Both the position numbers and the translations under genes were made by a program. Positions 36,513 through 47,231 of a DNA stretch of 64,000 nucleotides are shown piece by piece (within the stretch, counting starts at the first letter, position 1; every line of letters starts with the position of its first letter). The stretch is taken from positions 248,001 through 312,000 of the forward strand of contig DAOMQA010000001.1 in NCBI GenBank assembly GCA_035445085.1, given 5' to 3'. The notes beneath the pieces are model-generated. The model saw nothing but the letters and a program-made list of their open reading frames with translations. It did not search any database and was not told the DNA's origin. Source of the stretch: JBDHXE01 sp035445085. GTDB lineage: Bacteria > Bacteroidota > Ignavibacteria > Kapaibacteriales > UBA2268.

Positions 36513-39500
36513 CTAAATTAGCTCTTCAGCTGTTTGATAGTCTGCCATTTCTTGATTAATTGCTTCTTCAATTTTAGTATTTTTAACTTCTTTTTTAGTA
36601 TAAGTCTTATTATCAAAAATATTACCTACATCTGAACTTACAGTCATATCTTGATAATGTCTTAGTCCCGTACCTGCTGGCACTAACTGACCTAATATAA
36701 TATTTTCTTTCAAACCAATTAGATTATCAACTTTTGCGGCTACCGACGCATCAGAAAGTACTTTTGTAGTCTCTTGGAATGAGGCAGCAGAAAGCCAACT
36801 TTCTGTAGTAATAGACGCTTGAGTGATACCTAATAAAATTGGTTCAGCTATTGCTGGCTCTGCAGGGTTAAACTCTGCTGGTGCTAAATTCTTTTTAGCA
36901 AGTTCATTGTTAGCGTCGCGGACTTTACGTTTAGTAATAATTTGATTTTCATTAAATCTTGAATCACCTTTATCAGAAATAACAACCATGCTCTTTAATT
37001 CAAGATTTTCATCCATAAATCTTTGTCTATCAACATTGTCATTTTCTAAAAATGAAGAGTCGCCAGAATCAATAATCCTAACCTTTTGAAGCATTTGTCT
37101 TACAATTACTTCTATATGCTTATCATTAATCTTAACGCCTTGCATACGGTATACTTCTTGAATTTCATTTACTAAATACTCTTGTACAGCATTAGCGCCT
37201 TTAATTCTAAGAATATCGTGAGGATTAATTGAACCTTCGGTCATTCTGTCGCCAGAACGCACCATATCTTCCTCTTGCACTAAGATATACTTACCTATTG
37301 GCACACTATACTCTAATCGCGTTTGACCATCCAATGATGTTACGGCTATAACTCTTTGACCTCTTTTTTGCTTATCAAATTTTACGATACCATCTATATC
37401 TGAAACTACGGCTGGGTTTTGCGGTGAACGCGCCTCAAACAATTCAGTTACACGTGGCAAACCACCAGTGATATCTCTTGTACGACCTAAGTTTCTAGGC
37501 ATCTTTACAAGTGGAGTACCAACGCCTACAAAATCACCATCATCCACTCTCAACTGTGCTCTAGAAGGAATATTATAGGTTCTTCTTACTTCACCATCAT
37601 CACCAATTATTTCAATAGCAGGCGATTTAGTTTTATCTTTAGAGTCGATTACGATTTTAGCAATGTGCCCTGTTTGTTCATCATTTACTTCACGGTAAGT
37701 AATATTAAGCTGTAAATCTTTATATCTAATGCGTCCAGCAAACTCTGTAACAATAGTAGAATTATATGGGTCCCATTCATAAATAATAGCACCTTTCTTA
37801 ATTGGCTCGCCATCAACAACTTTTAATTGCGCTCCATAAGTCAAGTCATACTTCGTTAACACTCTATTGCTGTCAGGTTCAACGATATTAATGATACCAG
37901 AACCAGAAATGGCTAAAGTTACTTGAGCAGTATCTTCTTCATAAGTAATAGTTTTAACTTTCTCAAATTGAACAATACCATCAAACTTAGAAGCCACCGT
38001 AGATTGAGACGCTACTAAAGATGCAGTACCCCCAGTGTGGAATGTTCTAAGAGTAAGCTGCGTACCTGGCTCGCCGATTGACTGAGAAGCAATAGTACCT
38101 ACGGCTTCGCCCACGTCTACCATTTTGCCAGTTGCTAAGTTTCTTCCGTAACATTTAACGCACACTCCATGACGCGATTCGCATGTTAATACAGATCTAA
38201 TAAGAACAGATTCTATTGATGTACTTTCAATTTTATTAGCTAATTCTTCATCGATTGTTTCTCCAGCTTTTAAAATCACTTCTTCAGTTAAAGGGTCAAC
38301 TATATCTTTCAAAGCTACTCTACCAATAATTCTTTCAGATAGTTTTTCTTTGATTTCTTCACCTTCTTTGATAGCTGCTAACTCAACACCACGTATAGTG
38401 CCACAATCAATCTTTGTAATAATAACATCTTGAGCAACATCATGAAGTCTTCTTGTTAAGTAACCCGCATCGGCTGTCTTCAAGGCAGTATCGGCAAGAC
38501 CTTTTCTAGCACCGTGAGTAGAAATAAAATATTCAAGAATAGACAAACCTTCTTTAAAATTCGCTATGATAGGGTTTTCGATTAATTCACCTGTTGAGCC
38601 TGATAATGATTTTTTAGGTTTTGCCATAAGCCCTCTCATACCCGCAAGCTGTCTAATTTGTTCTTTAGAACCTCTTGCCTTTGAATCAAGCATCATCCAA
38701 AATGTATTAAAACCTTGCTTATCTTGGCGCATTTCAGCATATAACTTATCAGCTACTGTATTAGTTGCACCAGACCAAATATCAATAATTTTATTATATC
38801 TTTCGCCCGCACTAATCACACCATTTATATAGGCATCTTCAATTTTGTCTACTTTAGCTTGAGCATTAATGATAATATTACGCTTAACGTCGGGTATCAC
38901 TACATCGTGGATAGACACAGATAAACCACCTTTCGTAGCATATTTGAAGCCTAAATCTTTTAGATTGTCTAAGAAATTTACGGTATCATTTAATCCCGCC
39001 GTTCTAAAGCATATACCAATGATTTCACGTAAACGATTTTTAGTTAATAATTCATTTAAGAAGCCAAGTTTTTCTGGAACTATTTGATTAAATATTACTC
39101 TACCAATTGTAGTTTCAATTTTGGTGCCTTTATATCTATACTTAATCTTAGCATGTAAATCAACTGCCCCTGAATTGAATGCAATAAGCACATCATCAAT
39201 AGAACCAAAAACTTTGCCTTCGCCTTTGGCACCAGGTTTCTGTTTAGTTAAATAATACACACCAAGTACCATGTCTTGAGAAGGCACTGCAATTGGCTCA
39301 CCGTTTTGAGTGTGTACGATATTATGAGGAGCTAAAATTAATAACATAGCTTCTAATTGAGCTTCATAGCTTATTGGTACGTGGACTGCCATTTGGTCAC
39401 CGTCAAAGTCAGCGTTAAACGCTGTACATACTAATGGGTGTAATTGTATAGCTTTGCCCTCAATCAAACGAGGTTGGAAAGCTTGAATACCTAATCTATG

Positions 39501-40811
39501 AAGAGTAGGAGCACGGTTAAGCATTACTGGATGCCCGTCAATTACTTTTTCAAGGATATCATATACCTCATTAGTTTTACGTTCAACCATCTTCTTTGCA
39601 CTTTTAACAGTCTTTACGTATCCTCTTTCAATAAGCTTACGAATTATAAATGGCTTAAACAATTCAACAGCCATTTCCTTCGGTAAACCACATTCAAAGA
39701 TTCTTAATTCAGGACCAACAACGATAACAGAACGACCAGAATAATCTACTCTCTTACCTAATAAATTTTGACGGAAACGCCCTGATTTACCTTTTAAAGT
39801 ATCTGCTAAAGATTTTAAAGCACGTTGTGATTCACTTCTTACAGCACGACGGCTATTATCAAAAAGTGCATCTACAGCTTCTTGAAGCATTCTCTTTTCA
39901 TTTCTTAAAATTACTTCTGGCGCTTTAATATCAATTAATCTTTTTAGACGATTATTACGTATAATCACTCTTCTATAAAGATCGTTCAAATCTGAAGTAG
40001 CAAACCTACCGCCTTCCAAAGGAACAAGTGGGCGTAAGTCTGGAGGTGTAACAGGAATTACATCTAAAACCATCCAACTAGGTTCGTTGCTAAATTCAGT
40101 GCTTTTGCTATTTTTAAAGGCATCTAAAATTCTCAATCTCTTTAATAAATCTGCTTTCTTTTGTTGAGAAGTTTCTGTTTTTAAATTACCTTTTAGTCGA
40201 TAATAATCTTTTTCAGGCTCTACTCTTTTTAAAAGCTCTTTTACTGCTTCTCCACCAATTAAAGCTATAAACTTATTAGGGTCTTCATCATCTAAATGAT
40301 GGTCTTCTTTAGGTAACGAATCTAACACATCTAAATATTGCTCTTCTGTAAGAAGATCCTTAGATTGTAAACCTGTTCTGCCTGGTTGCACAACCACATA
40401 AGATTCATAATAAACAATACGCTCTATATCTTTTGTAGGCATACCTAATACGCCACTAATTTTGCTAGGCAATGATCTTAAAAACCAAATATGAACAACT
40501 GGCACAGCTAACATAACATGTCCCATACGTTCACGGCGTACAGATTTTTGTGTAACTTCTACGCCACATCTATCGCACACGATACCTTTGTAACGTATTC
40601 TTTTATATTTTCCGCAAGCGCATTCCCAATCTCTTATCGGACCAAAAATCTTTTCGCAGAATAAACCATCTTTTTCCGGTCTAAATGAACGGTAATTAAT
40701 AGTTTCCGGTTTTGTAACTTCACCCCTTGAGCGATTTAAAATGTCATCAGGTGAGGCAATCTTTATTGATATTTTTTTAAATACCTTTTTATTAACTGGA
40801 ATTGATTGCAT
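36513..40811 (-). CDS. rpoC: RNA polymerase beta' subunit
   Basis: 1432 residues. The N-terminal zinc finger has Cys 64, 66, 79 and 82 (CACGKYKRIRYKGIVCDRCG). The catalytic loop NADFDGDQM lies at about 466-474 and carries the three Mg-binding Asp residues. The second zinc site, CESRHGVCVKCYGRNL, is near 877. Trigger-loop and bridge-helix regions around SIGEPGTQLTLRTFHTGG are intact. 58 bp after rpoB. Confidence 0.99.
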   Translation of the reverse strand: MQSIPVNKKVFKKISIKIASPDDILNRSRGEVTKPETINYRSFRPEKDGLFCEKIFGPIRDWECACGKYKRIRYKGIVCDRCGVEVTQKSVRRERMGHVMLAVPVVHIWFLRSLPSKISGVLGMPTKDIERIVYYESYVVVQPGRTGLQSKDLLTEEQYLDVLDSLPKEDHHLDDEDPNKFIALIGGEAVKELLKRVEPEKDYYRLKGNLKTETSQQKKADLLKRLRILDAFKNSKSTEFSNEPSWMVLDVIPVTPPDLRPLVPLEGGRFATSDLNDLYRRVIIRNNRLKRLIDIKAPEVILRNEKRMLQEAVDALFDNSRRAVRSESQRALKSLADTLKGKSGRFRQNLLGKRVDYSGRSVIVVGPELRIFECGLPKEMAVELFKPFIIRKLIERGYVKTVKSAKKMVERKTNEVYDILEKVIDGHPVMLNRAPTLHRLGIQAFQPRLIEGKAIQLHPLVCTAFNADFDGDQMAVHVPISYEAQLEAMLLILAPHNIVHTQNGEPIAVPSQDMVLGVYYLTKQKPGAKGEGKVFGSIDDVLIAFNSGAVDLHAKIKYRYKGTKIETTIGRVIFNQIVPEKLGFLNELLTKNRLREIIGICFRTAGLNDTVNFLDNLKDLGFKYATKGGLSVSIHDVVIPDVKRNIIINAQAKVDKIEDAYINGVISAGERYNKIIDIWSGATNTVADKLYAEMRQDKQGFNTFWMMLDSKARGSKEQIRQLAGMRGLMAKPKKSLSGSTGELIENPIIANFKEGLSILEYFISTHGARKGLADTALKTADAGYLTRRLHDVAQDVIITKIDCGTIRGVELAAIKEGEEIKEKLSERIIGRVALKDIVDPLTEEVILKAGETIDEELANKIESTSIESVLIRSVLTCESRHGVCVKCYGRNLATGKMVDVGEAVGTIASQSIGEPGTQLTLRTFHTGGTASLVASQSTVASKFDGIVQFEKVKTITYEEDTAQVTLAISGSGIINIVEPDSNRVLTKYDLTYGAQLKVVDGEPIKKGAIIYEWDPYNSTIVTEFAGRIRYKDLQLNITYREVNDEQTGHIAKIVIDSKDKTKSPAIEIIGDDGEVRRTYNIPSRAQLRVDDGDFVGVGTPLVKMPRNLGRTRDITGGLPRVTELFEARSPQNPAVVSDIDGIVKFDKQKRGQRVIAVTSLDGQTRLEYSVPIGKYILVQEEDMVRSGDRMTEGSINPHDILRIKGANAVQEYLVNEIQEVYRMQGVKINDKHIEVIVRQMLQKVRIIDSGDSSFLENDNVDRQRFMDENLELKSMVVISDKGDSRFNENQIITKRKVRDANNELAKKNLAPAEFNPAEPAIAEPILLGITQASITTESWLSAASFQETTKVLSDASVAAKVDNLIGLKENIILGQLVPAGTGLRHYQDMTVSSDVGNIFDNKTYTKKEVKNTKIEEAINQEMADYQTAEELI

Positions 40812-40869
40812 TTATTTACTCCTTATATTTTATTATTAAAATTAATTTATAAAAAAACCGGATAATTAA

Positions 40870-43800
40870 TTATTCAATTTTTACATCTAAACATAATCCC
40901 TGTAATTCTCTAATCAATACGTTGAATGACTCAGGAATATTAGGGTCTGGCATATTTTCGCCTTTAACTATAGCTTCGTACATTTTAGCTCTACCAATCA
41001 CATCATCGGATTTGACGGTTAGCATTTCTTGTAAGGTATGGGCAGCTCCATAAGCTTCTAAAGCCCACACTTCCATTTCTCCAAGTCTTTGTCCACCAAA
41101 TTGCGCTTTACCACCAAGTGGTTGTTGAGTAATAAGAGAGTATGGTCCAATAGAGCGAGCATGCAATTTATCTGCTACTAAGTGCGATAATTTCAACATA
41201 TAAATAATACCAACGGTAACTTTTTCATCGAAATAATCACCGGTACGACCATCAATCAATCTTGCTTTACCATCTCTTGGCAAGCCAGCTCTTTCAAGGT
41301 AATCTCCTACTTGGTCCCAAGTAGCTCCATCAAAAATTGGTGTCGCAAAGTAAGTTCCTAATTTAGAGCCCGCCCAGCCTAAGGCTGTTTCATATAATTG
41401 CCCCAAGTTCATTCTAGAAGGTACCCCAAGTGGGTTCAAAACGATATCGACAGGTGTACCATCTGGTAAAAATGGCATATCTTCCGGCGGTACGATTTTA
41501 GAAACGATACCTTTATTACCGTGCCTACCAGCCATTTTATCACCTACTTGCAACTTTCTTTTCTTCGCTATATATACTTTAGCCATTTGCAAGATACCCG
41601 GTTGCAATTCATCGCCTGCAGCTAATTTGTTCTTTTCTGCCCTGAAACGAGACTTTTCGTCATTACGTTTTACAATGAAGTTTTGAATCATTTCTGTTAA
41701 GAAAGTATTTTTATCATTATCAGCTAATATTTCTTGATCGTAATCTAAAAATTCTAATTTTAATTCATCATCTTTGTATTTTTTCATTACGTCGGCAGCA
41801 GCTACCTTAGAGCCAGCACGGAAAATTGATTGACCGTTAGTTAATCTCAATCCAAGAATTTTTTCACCATCTAATAATTTAGCTAAGCGATTAGCGCATT
41901 CTAAGTCTAATCTATATAAAGTATCCTTTTCATGTTTAGCAATCATGTCTTGACGTTTTTTCTCAATTGCACGCGCATCTTTATCCATTGTAAGGAGTCT
42001 GCGTGTGAACAATTTAGTATTTAGAACGATACCTTTTAATCCAGGAGATGCTTTCATTGATACGTCTTTTACGTCACCTGCTTTATCTCCAAAAATTGCT
42101 CTTAACAACTTTTCCTCTGGAGTAGGGTCGGTTTCGCCTTTAGGAGTAATTTTACCAATTAATATATCTCCTTCTTGTACTTTAGCACCAACTCTAATAA
42201 TACCATTTTCATCAAGGTCTTTTACAGCTTCTTCGCTTACATTTGGAATTTCTCTAGTAAATTCTTCTTCGCCACGTTTTGTGTCTCTTACTTGTAATGT
42301 AAATTCTTCAATATGAATAGACGTAAAAATATCATCAGAAACCATTCTTCTAGATAATATAATCGCATCTTCAAAGTTGTATCCTCTCCAAGGCATAAAT
42401 GCTACGAGCACATTCTGTCCTAATGCTAATTCACCTTTATCTGTAGAGGCACCGTCTGCAAGAGGCTGTCCTTTTATGATGCGTTGCCCTTTATGAACGA
42501 TAGGTCTTTGATTAATACACGTATCTTGGTTTGTTCTAAAGAATTTAACTAACTTATAATTAACCACTTCTTGGTAATTGAAAAATTGTAATTTTTCGTC
42601 TTCGGAGCGATTATCGTCATATCTTACTTTGATATTTTCTGCGCTTACTTCCTCTACAATACCGCTTCTTTCAGCTAATAATAAAGTTCGTGAATCTCTC
42701 GCAATACGCCCTTCCATACCAGTACCTACAAGTGGTGCTTGCGGGCGTAATAATGGCACAGCTTGACGTTGCATATTTGCACCCATCAAGGCACGATTGG
42801 CATCATCATGCTCTAAAAATGGAATTAATGATGAGGCAGGGCTGGTAATCTGATCAGTTGAAATATCAATAAATTGAACTTCCGTTGGCTCTACAAACAC
42901 ATAATCACCTAATTGGCGACCTCTAATTTTATCACCAATAATTTTGCCATCTTCTTTCGACACGTGTGTAGAGGCAGGTACTATAATATATCCATCTTCT
43001 TTTTCAGCAGATATATATACTAATTCATCAGTTACAAAGCCATCGACTACTTTCAAGTATGGAGTTTCTATAAATCCTAATTCATTAATTTTCGCATGTA
43101 TCGCAAGAGATGAGATTAAGCCGATGTTTGGACCTTCTGGTGTTTCAATCGGGCATAATCTACCATAGTGAGTATAGTGAACGTCCCGTACTTCAAAGCC
43201 AGCTCTTTCTCTTGTTAAGCCGCCTGGACCCAATGCCGACACCCTTCTTTTATGTGTTAATTCACTAAGTGGGTTAGTTTGGTCCATAAATTGAGAAAGT
43301 TGATTAGTTCCAAAGAATTGATTAACAACAGATGTAATAGTACGCGCATTAACTAATTCTGACGGAGTCAGATTTTCGCCATCATGAATAGACAATCTTT
43401 CACGAATTGTTCTTGCCATACGAGCAAGCCCAACATTGAACTGCCCAGACAATTGTTCACCAACAGTACGCACACGACGGTTGCCTAAGTGATCAATGTC
43501 ATCGCCAGCTAATTTTTTGTCGTGCAATTCAATTAAATGCTTAATAATAGTTACAATATCTTCGGTGGTTAATGTGGTCTCTTCTATAGGTATATTTAAA
43601 TTTAATCTTTCGTTAATCCTAAAACGTCCTACAACACCTAAGTCATAGCGTTTTTGGTTAAAGAATAATTTTTCTAACAAGCCTTCGGCAGCTTCAGCAT
43701 CAGGTGGTTCACTTGAACGTAATTGCCTATAAATATACTCTAAAGCCTCTTCTCTATTTCTTGATGAATCTTTAGCAATCGTTTTAGCAATTACTGGTTC

Positions 43801-44766
43801 TTCGGTTGGGTCATATGGCTTAAATAATCTAATAGGTAGTATTTCTGTTTGTTGTATTCTTTCATACAATTCAGTTGTAAGCAACATATCACGATTAGCA
43901 ATAATTTCGCCCGTAAGCAAATCGATGATATCAGAAGCTACTCTTCTTCCGATAAATTCTTCATTCAAATCACTTTGTTCAAAATCCTCTGCTAAGCTAA
44001 ACAATTGTAATATATCTTCATCAGAAGAAAAGCCTATTGCGCGTAATAATGTAGTTACTGGGAATTTCTTTTTTCTATCGATATAAGCGTACATTACGTC
44101 ATGGATATCAGTGGTAAATTCAATCCAAGACCCTCTAAATGGAATAATACGCGCAGAATATATCCTCGTACCATTAGGGTGAACAGCATCGTCAAAGAAC
44201 ACACCCGGTGAGCGGTGGATCTGACTAACAATCACACGTTCCGCTCCATTAATAATAAATGTAGAGCGTGGCGTCATAGCAGGTATATTACCTAAATATA
44301 CCTCTTGTTCGGTAGTTTCGATATAATCTTCTGATTCTTTGTTTTGGTCTTTACTAGACAGTCTTAGTTTAGCTTTTAATGGTTTAGCAAAAGTAAGCTC
44401 TCTTTCACGGCACTCTTCTTCAGAGTATTTTGGTTTTTCTATAGTATAATCAACAAATTCAAGCTGATATAATGATGACGCATCTTCTATAGGGAAATTA
44501 ATAGCAAAAGCAGCTTGCAAGCCAACGTTTAAACGTTTAGATGGCGGCACATCTTCTTGTAAAAATTCCTTATATGAGTCAATTTGGATACTTAGTAAAT
44601 CAGGATAATTTGGATAAACTTTAGCACGAGAGAAGTTAATTCTTCTTCTAAGTCTAACGATACCATCTTCACTTTCAAGAAGTTTCATTTCTCCTACATT
44701 GTGCAATTTATAATCATCGAGTAGGGAACGAACGTTCGTCGTTAATTCATTATCAAGTTCTTCCAC
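40870..44766 (-). CDS. rpoB: RNA polymerase beta subunit
   Basis: 1298 residues. The rifampicin pocket reads GTNQLSQFMDQTNPLSELTHKRRVSALGPGGL, with the wild-type Gln, Asp, His and Ser positions expected for a sensitive enzyme. Also seen are IETPEGPNIGLI, KVYIAKKRKLQVGDKMAGRHGNKG and GGKAQFGGQRLGEMEVWALEAYGAA at the C-terminus. Preceded by a 233-bp leader with two hairpins. Confidence 0.99.
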   Translation of the reverse strand: MEELDNELTTNVRSLLDDYKLHNVGEMKLLESEDGIVRLRRRINFSRAKVYPNYPDLLSIQIDSYKEFLQEDVPPSKRLNVGLQAAFAINFPIEDASSLYQLEFVDYTIEKPKYSEEECRERELTFAKPLKAKLRLSSKDQNKESEDYIETTEQEVYLGNIPAMTPRSTFIINGAERVIVSQIHRSPGVFFDDAVHPNGTRIYSARIIPFRGSWIEFTTDIHDVMYAYIDRKKKFPVTTLLRAIGFSSDEDILQLFSLAEDFEQSDLNEEFIGRRVASDIIDLLTGEIIANRDMLLTTELYERIQQTEILPIRLFKPYDPTEEPVIAKTIAKDSSRNREEALEYIYRQLRSSEPPDAEAAEGLLEKLFFNQKRYDLGVVGRFRINERLNLNIPIEETTLTTEDIVTIIKHLIELHDKKLAGDDIDHLGNRRVRTVGEQLSGQFNVGLARMARTIRERLSIHDGENLTPSELVNARTITSVVNQFFGTNQLSQFMDQTNPLSELTHKRRVSALGPGGLTRERAGFEVRDVHYTHYGRLCPIETPEGPNIGLISSLAIHAKINELGFIETPYLKVVDGFVTDELVYISAEKEDGYIIVPASTHVSKEDGKIIGDKIRGRQLGDYVFVEPTEVQFIDISTDQITSPASSLIPFLEHDDANRALMGANMQRQAVPLLRPQAPLVGTGMEGRIARDSRTLLLAERSGIVEEVSAENIKVRYDDNRSEDEKLQFFNYQEVVNYKLVKFFRTNQDTCINQRPIVHKGQRIIKGQPLADGASTDKGELALGQNVLVAFMPWRGYNFEDAIILSRRMVSDDIFTSIHIEEFTLQVRDTKRGEEEFTREIPNVSEEAVKDLDENGIIRVGAKVQEGDILIGKITPKGETDPTPEEKLLRAIFGDKAGDVKDVSMKASPGLKGIVLNTKLFTRRLLTMDKDARAIEKKRQDMIAKHEKDTLYRLDLECANRLAKLLDGEKILGLRLTNGQSIFRAGSKVAAADVMKKYKDDELKLEFLDYDQEILADNDKNTFLTEMIQNFIVKRNDEKSRFRAEKNKLAAGDELQPGILQMAKVYIAKKRKLQVGDKMAGRHGNKGIVSKIVPPEDMPFLPDGTPVDIVLNPLGVPSRMNLGQLYETALGWAGSKLGTYFATPIFDGATWDQVGDYLERAGLPRDGKARLIDGRTGDYFDEKVTVGIIYMLKLSHLVADKLHARSIGPYSLITQQPLGGKAQFGGQRLGEMEVWALEAYGAAHTLQEMLTVKSDDVIGRAKMYEAIVKGENMPDPNIPESFNVLIRELQGLCLDVKIE

Positions 44767-44800
44767 GGTTTACCTCCAAAAGCTTTTAGTTAAATTAAAA

Positions 44801-44850
44801 GGGTTTTATGGCATAGCTCGACAAAATTTCGAGATATTTCATAAAACCCC
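44801..44850 (-). terminator. attenuator-like hairpin in the rplL-rpoB gap
   Basis: On the minus strand GGGGTTTTATG pairs with CATAAAACCC (ten pairs), with an inner CTCG/CGAG stem in the loop, followed by TTTTAATTT. It lies 35 bp before the rpoB ATG. In E. coli the same gap carries an attenuator and an RNase III site, so it probably sets the ratio of L7/L12 to RNA polymerase. Confidence 0.7.
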
Positions 44851-44947
44851 ATGCAACTATTAATATTAAACATTTATTTCTTAATTTTGTATTTACAGAA
44901 TTAAATAGACTATTTAGAAAGATTTTATTTTAAATATGACAAATATA

Positions 44948-44975
44948 GGGGAAAAGTATATAATATCTTTTCCCC
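44948..44975 (-). terminator. hairpin immediately after rplL
   Basis: A perfect nine-bp stem GGGGAAAAG/CTTTTCCCC with a ten-base loop, 24 bp after the rplL stop. On the minus strand it is followed directly by TATATTTG (44947-44940), which matches a -7 promoter box. The site may therefore end one transcript and begin another; no -33 element is clear. Confidence 0.6.
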
Positions 44976-44999
44976 ATAAAATTTTATGAAGCAGCAAAA

Positions 45000-45389
45000 T
45001 TACTTAAGAGTAACTTTAGCTCCAGCTTCTTCTAATTTCTTTTTGATATCGTTAGCTTCGTCTTTGCTACATCCTTCTTTAACCATTTTAGGAGCGCCTT
45101 CAACTAAGTCTTTAGCTTCTTTTAAGCCGATACCAGTGATTTCACGTACAACTTTGATAACATTTAATTTTTTGTCACCAGCATCAGTGATTTCTACATC
45201 GAATTCAGTTTTTTCTTCTGCAGCAGGAGCAGCATCACCCGCACCAGCAGCTGGCATCATACCGCCCATCATCATAGGAGCAGCAGCAGTAACACCAAAT
45301 TTATCTTCTAAAGCTTTTTTTAATTCTGAAGCTTCGATTAAAGTAAGAGATGCAATCTCTTCAACTAATTTTTCAACTTTTTCTGACAT
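45000..45389 (-). CDS. rplL: 50S ribosomal protein L7/L12
   Basis: 129 residues. An N-terminal dimerisation helix pair, an Ala/Met/Gly/Pro-rich hinge (about 35-58), and the C-terminal factor-binding domain with FDVEITDAGDKKLNVIKVVR, TGIGLKEAKDLVEGAPK and KKKLEEAGAKVTLK. Forms the stalk with L10, encoded just upstream. Confidence 0.98.
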   Translation of the reverse strand: MSEKVEKLVEEIASLTLIEASELKKALEDKFGVTAAAPMMMGGMMPAAGAGDAAPAAEEKTEFDVEITDAGDKKLNVIKVVREITGIGLKEAKDLVEGAPKMVKEGCSKDEANDIKKKLEEAGAKVTLK

Positions 45390-45429
45390 TTTTATATTCT
45401 CACATTTAAAATTAATAATTTACAAAATA

Positions 45430-45957
45430 TTATGCTGCACTATTTTTTTTCGCAGCTTCTTCAATAACAGATGCAAGGTCACGCATAACAGCATTGATAG
45501 CACCTACGATACCAGATGCAGGAGCAGCAATGCTACCAATAATACCTGCAATCATATCAGTCTTAGATGGTAATTGAGCAAGAGTTTGCAATTCAGCACC
45601 ATCGAAGAACTGTCCATCTAATACAGCTGCTTTTAATCGAGGTTTGTTACTCTTTTCTGAAATTTGTTTAATAACTTTTGCTGGGACAGTTGGGTCATCA
45701 TAACATAATACCAAACCAGATTGACCAAACATATTGGCATCGGGAATGTTATTGATACCAACTTCAGCAAAGGCACGCTTCATAAGTGTATTTTTGGCAA
45801 CTTTGTATGTTAATCCCTTTTCACGAACAGCAGCACGAAACGCATTAGTTTCTGCTACAGTCATAGTAGTAAAATCAACAACATAGATACCGGTAGCACC
45901 TTTCAAGATTTCAACAAGTTCAGCAACTAACTGTACCTTAGTTTGTTTTGTTATCAT
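45430..45957 (-). CDS. rplJ: 50S ribosomal protein L10
   Basis: 175 residues. GATGIYVVDFTTMTVAETNA, YKVAKNTLMKRAF and an Ala-rich C-terminal helix that binds L7/L12 dimers. The 91-bp upstream gap has a hairpin that could be an L10 autoregulatory leader. Confidence 0.96.
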   Translation of the reverse strand: MITKQTKVQLVAELVEILKGATGIYVVDFTTMTVAETNAFRAAVREKGLTYKVAKNTLMKRAFAEVGINNIPDANMFGQSGLVLCYDDPTVPAKVIKQISEKSNKPRLKAAVLDGQFFDGAELQTLAQLPSKTDMIAGIIGSIAAPASGIVGAINAVMRDLASVIEEAAKKNSAA

Positions 45958-45986
45958 TATTTAACCAATTTATATTTATTAATTTA

Positions 45987-46028
45987 TGGAATACCATCGT
46001 ATAAACTAACAATGAGAAGCATATTCCA
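45987..46028 (-). promoter_or_regulatory. hairpin in the rplA-rplJ gap, possible L10 leader
   Basis: TGGAATA pairs with TATTCCA across a 28-base insert that can fold further. On the minus strand it lies 21 bases after the rplA stop and about 30 before the rplJ ATG. L10 binds its own leader in many bacteria; whether this is that element needs a covariance comparison. Confidence 0.4.
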
Positions 46029-46048
46029 AAAAAAATCGCGTAATAGTC

Positions 46049-46750
46049 TTATACAGTTTGCTGGAACGATGCATCTTTTACAAACACACCAGGTCCCATA
46101 GTAGAGCTAAACGAAACGTTCTTGATATATTTACCTTTAGAAGTTTGGGGTTTAGCTTTAAGTATACTAGTAAAGAAAATATTAGCATTATCTAATAATT
46201 TATCTTCCGAGAAAGAGCATTTACCTATAGCAGCATGGATATTACCAGTTTTATCTACACGGTATTCAATTTTACCAGCTTTTAATTCTTTTACTGTTTT
46301 AGCAACATCGAAAGTAACAGTTCCTACTTTAGGATTAGGCATCAATCCACGAGGTCCTAAAATACGACCAAGTTTACCAACTTCTCCCATCACATCAGGT
46401 GTAGCAACAACAACATCAACGTCAGCCCAGCCTGATTTAATTTTTTCGATGTATTCATCTAAACCAGCATAATCTGCTCCAGCTTCTAAAGCTTCTTTAT
46501 CTTTAGGAGTTTTAGCTAAAACAAGAATTTTGACATCTTTACCAGTACCGTGAGGCAAAGCTACCGTACCTCTAACCATTTGGTCAGCTTTACGAGGATC
46601 AACTCCTAAGTTCATAGCTATTTCAAAAGATTCATCAAATTTAGCATTTGCGTTTTTCTTCACAATCTTTACAGCTTCAATCGCTTCGTAGTACGCAGTA
46701 CTATCGAAAGATTTAAGAAGAGCTGCATATCTTTTACCAATTTTTTTCAT
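46049..46750 (-). CDS. rplA: 50S ribosomal protein L1
   Basis: 233 residues. KIGKRYAALLKSFDSTAYYE start, FDESFEIAMNLGVDPRKADQ, ATPDVMGEVGKLGRILGPRGLMPNPK and VDKTGNIHAAIGKCSF. Forms the L1 stalk; in E. coli it represses its own operon. Confidence 0.98.
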   Translation of the reverse strand: MKKIGKRYAALLKSFDSTAYYEAIEAVKIVKKNANAKFDESFEIAMNLGVDPRKADQMVRGTVALPHGTGKDVKILVLAKTPKDKEALEAGADYAGLDEYIEKIKSGWADVDVVVATPDVMGEVGKLGRILGPRGLMPNPKVGTVTFDVAKTVKELKAGKIEYRVDKTGNIHAAIGKCSFSEDKLLDNANIFFTSILKAKPQTSKGKYIKNVSFSSTMGPGVFVKDASFQQTV

Positions 46751-46778
46751 TCCAATAACTTTAGTTTAGTAAAAAAAA

Positions 46779-47204
46779 CTAATCTTCAACAACAAGACCC
46801 ATACTTCTTGCGGTACCAGCTATCATGCTAACAGCGTGATCCATATCGAAAGAATTTAAGTCTTCTTTTTTGATGTTTACAATATCTTCTAATTGTTTAC
46901 GAGAAACTTTTCCTACTTTTACTTTATTTGGTTCTGCCGAGCCACTTTTCAGACCAACAGCTTGTTTTAATAAAACAGCCGCGGGTGGTGATTTTACAAC
47001 AAATGTAAATGACTTATCAGAAAAAAAAGTAACTAATACAGGAAAAATAGTCCCGATACTTTTTGCAGTTTTAGCATTAAACTGCTTAACAAACTCCATA
47101 CCATTAAGTCCTCTTTGACCGAATGCGGGACCAACAGGAGGTGCCATTGTTGCTTCACCTGCTTTTAATTGGAGTTTGAATGCCCCTAATACTTTTTTAG
47201 CCAT
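46779..47204 (-). CDS. rplK: 50S ribosomal protein L11
   Basis: 141 residues. FKLQLKAGEATMAPPVGPAF, GQRGLNGMEFVKQFNAKT and DLNSFDMDHAVSMIAGTARSMG are diagnostic. Part of the GTPase-associated centre and the thiostrepton site. Between nusG and rplA. Confidence 0.98.
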   Translation of the reverse strand: MAKKVLGAFKLQLKAGEATMAPPVGPAFGQRGLNGMEFVKQFNAKTAKSIGTIFPVLVTFFSDKSFTFVVKSPPAAVLLKQAVGLKSGSAEPNKVKVGKVSRKQLEDIVNIKKEDLNSFDMDHAVSMIAGTARSMGLVVED

Positions 47205-47231
47205 TGTTTTTCAGTATTAATTAATTAATTA

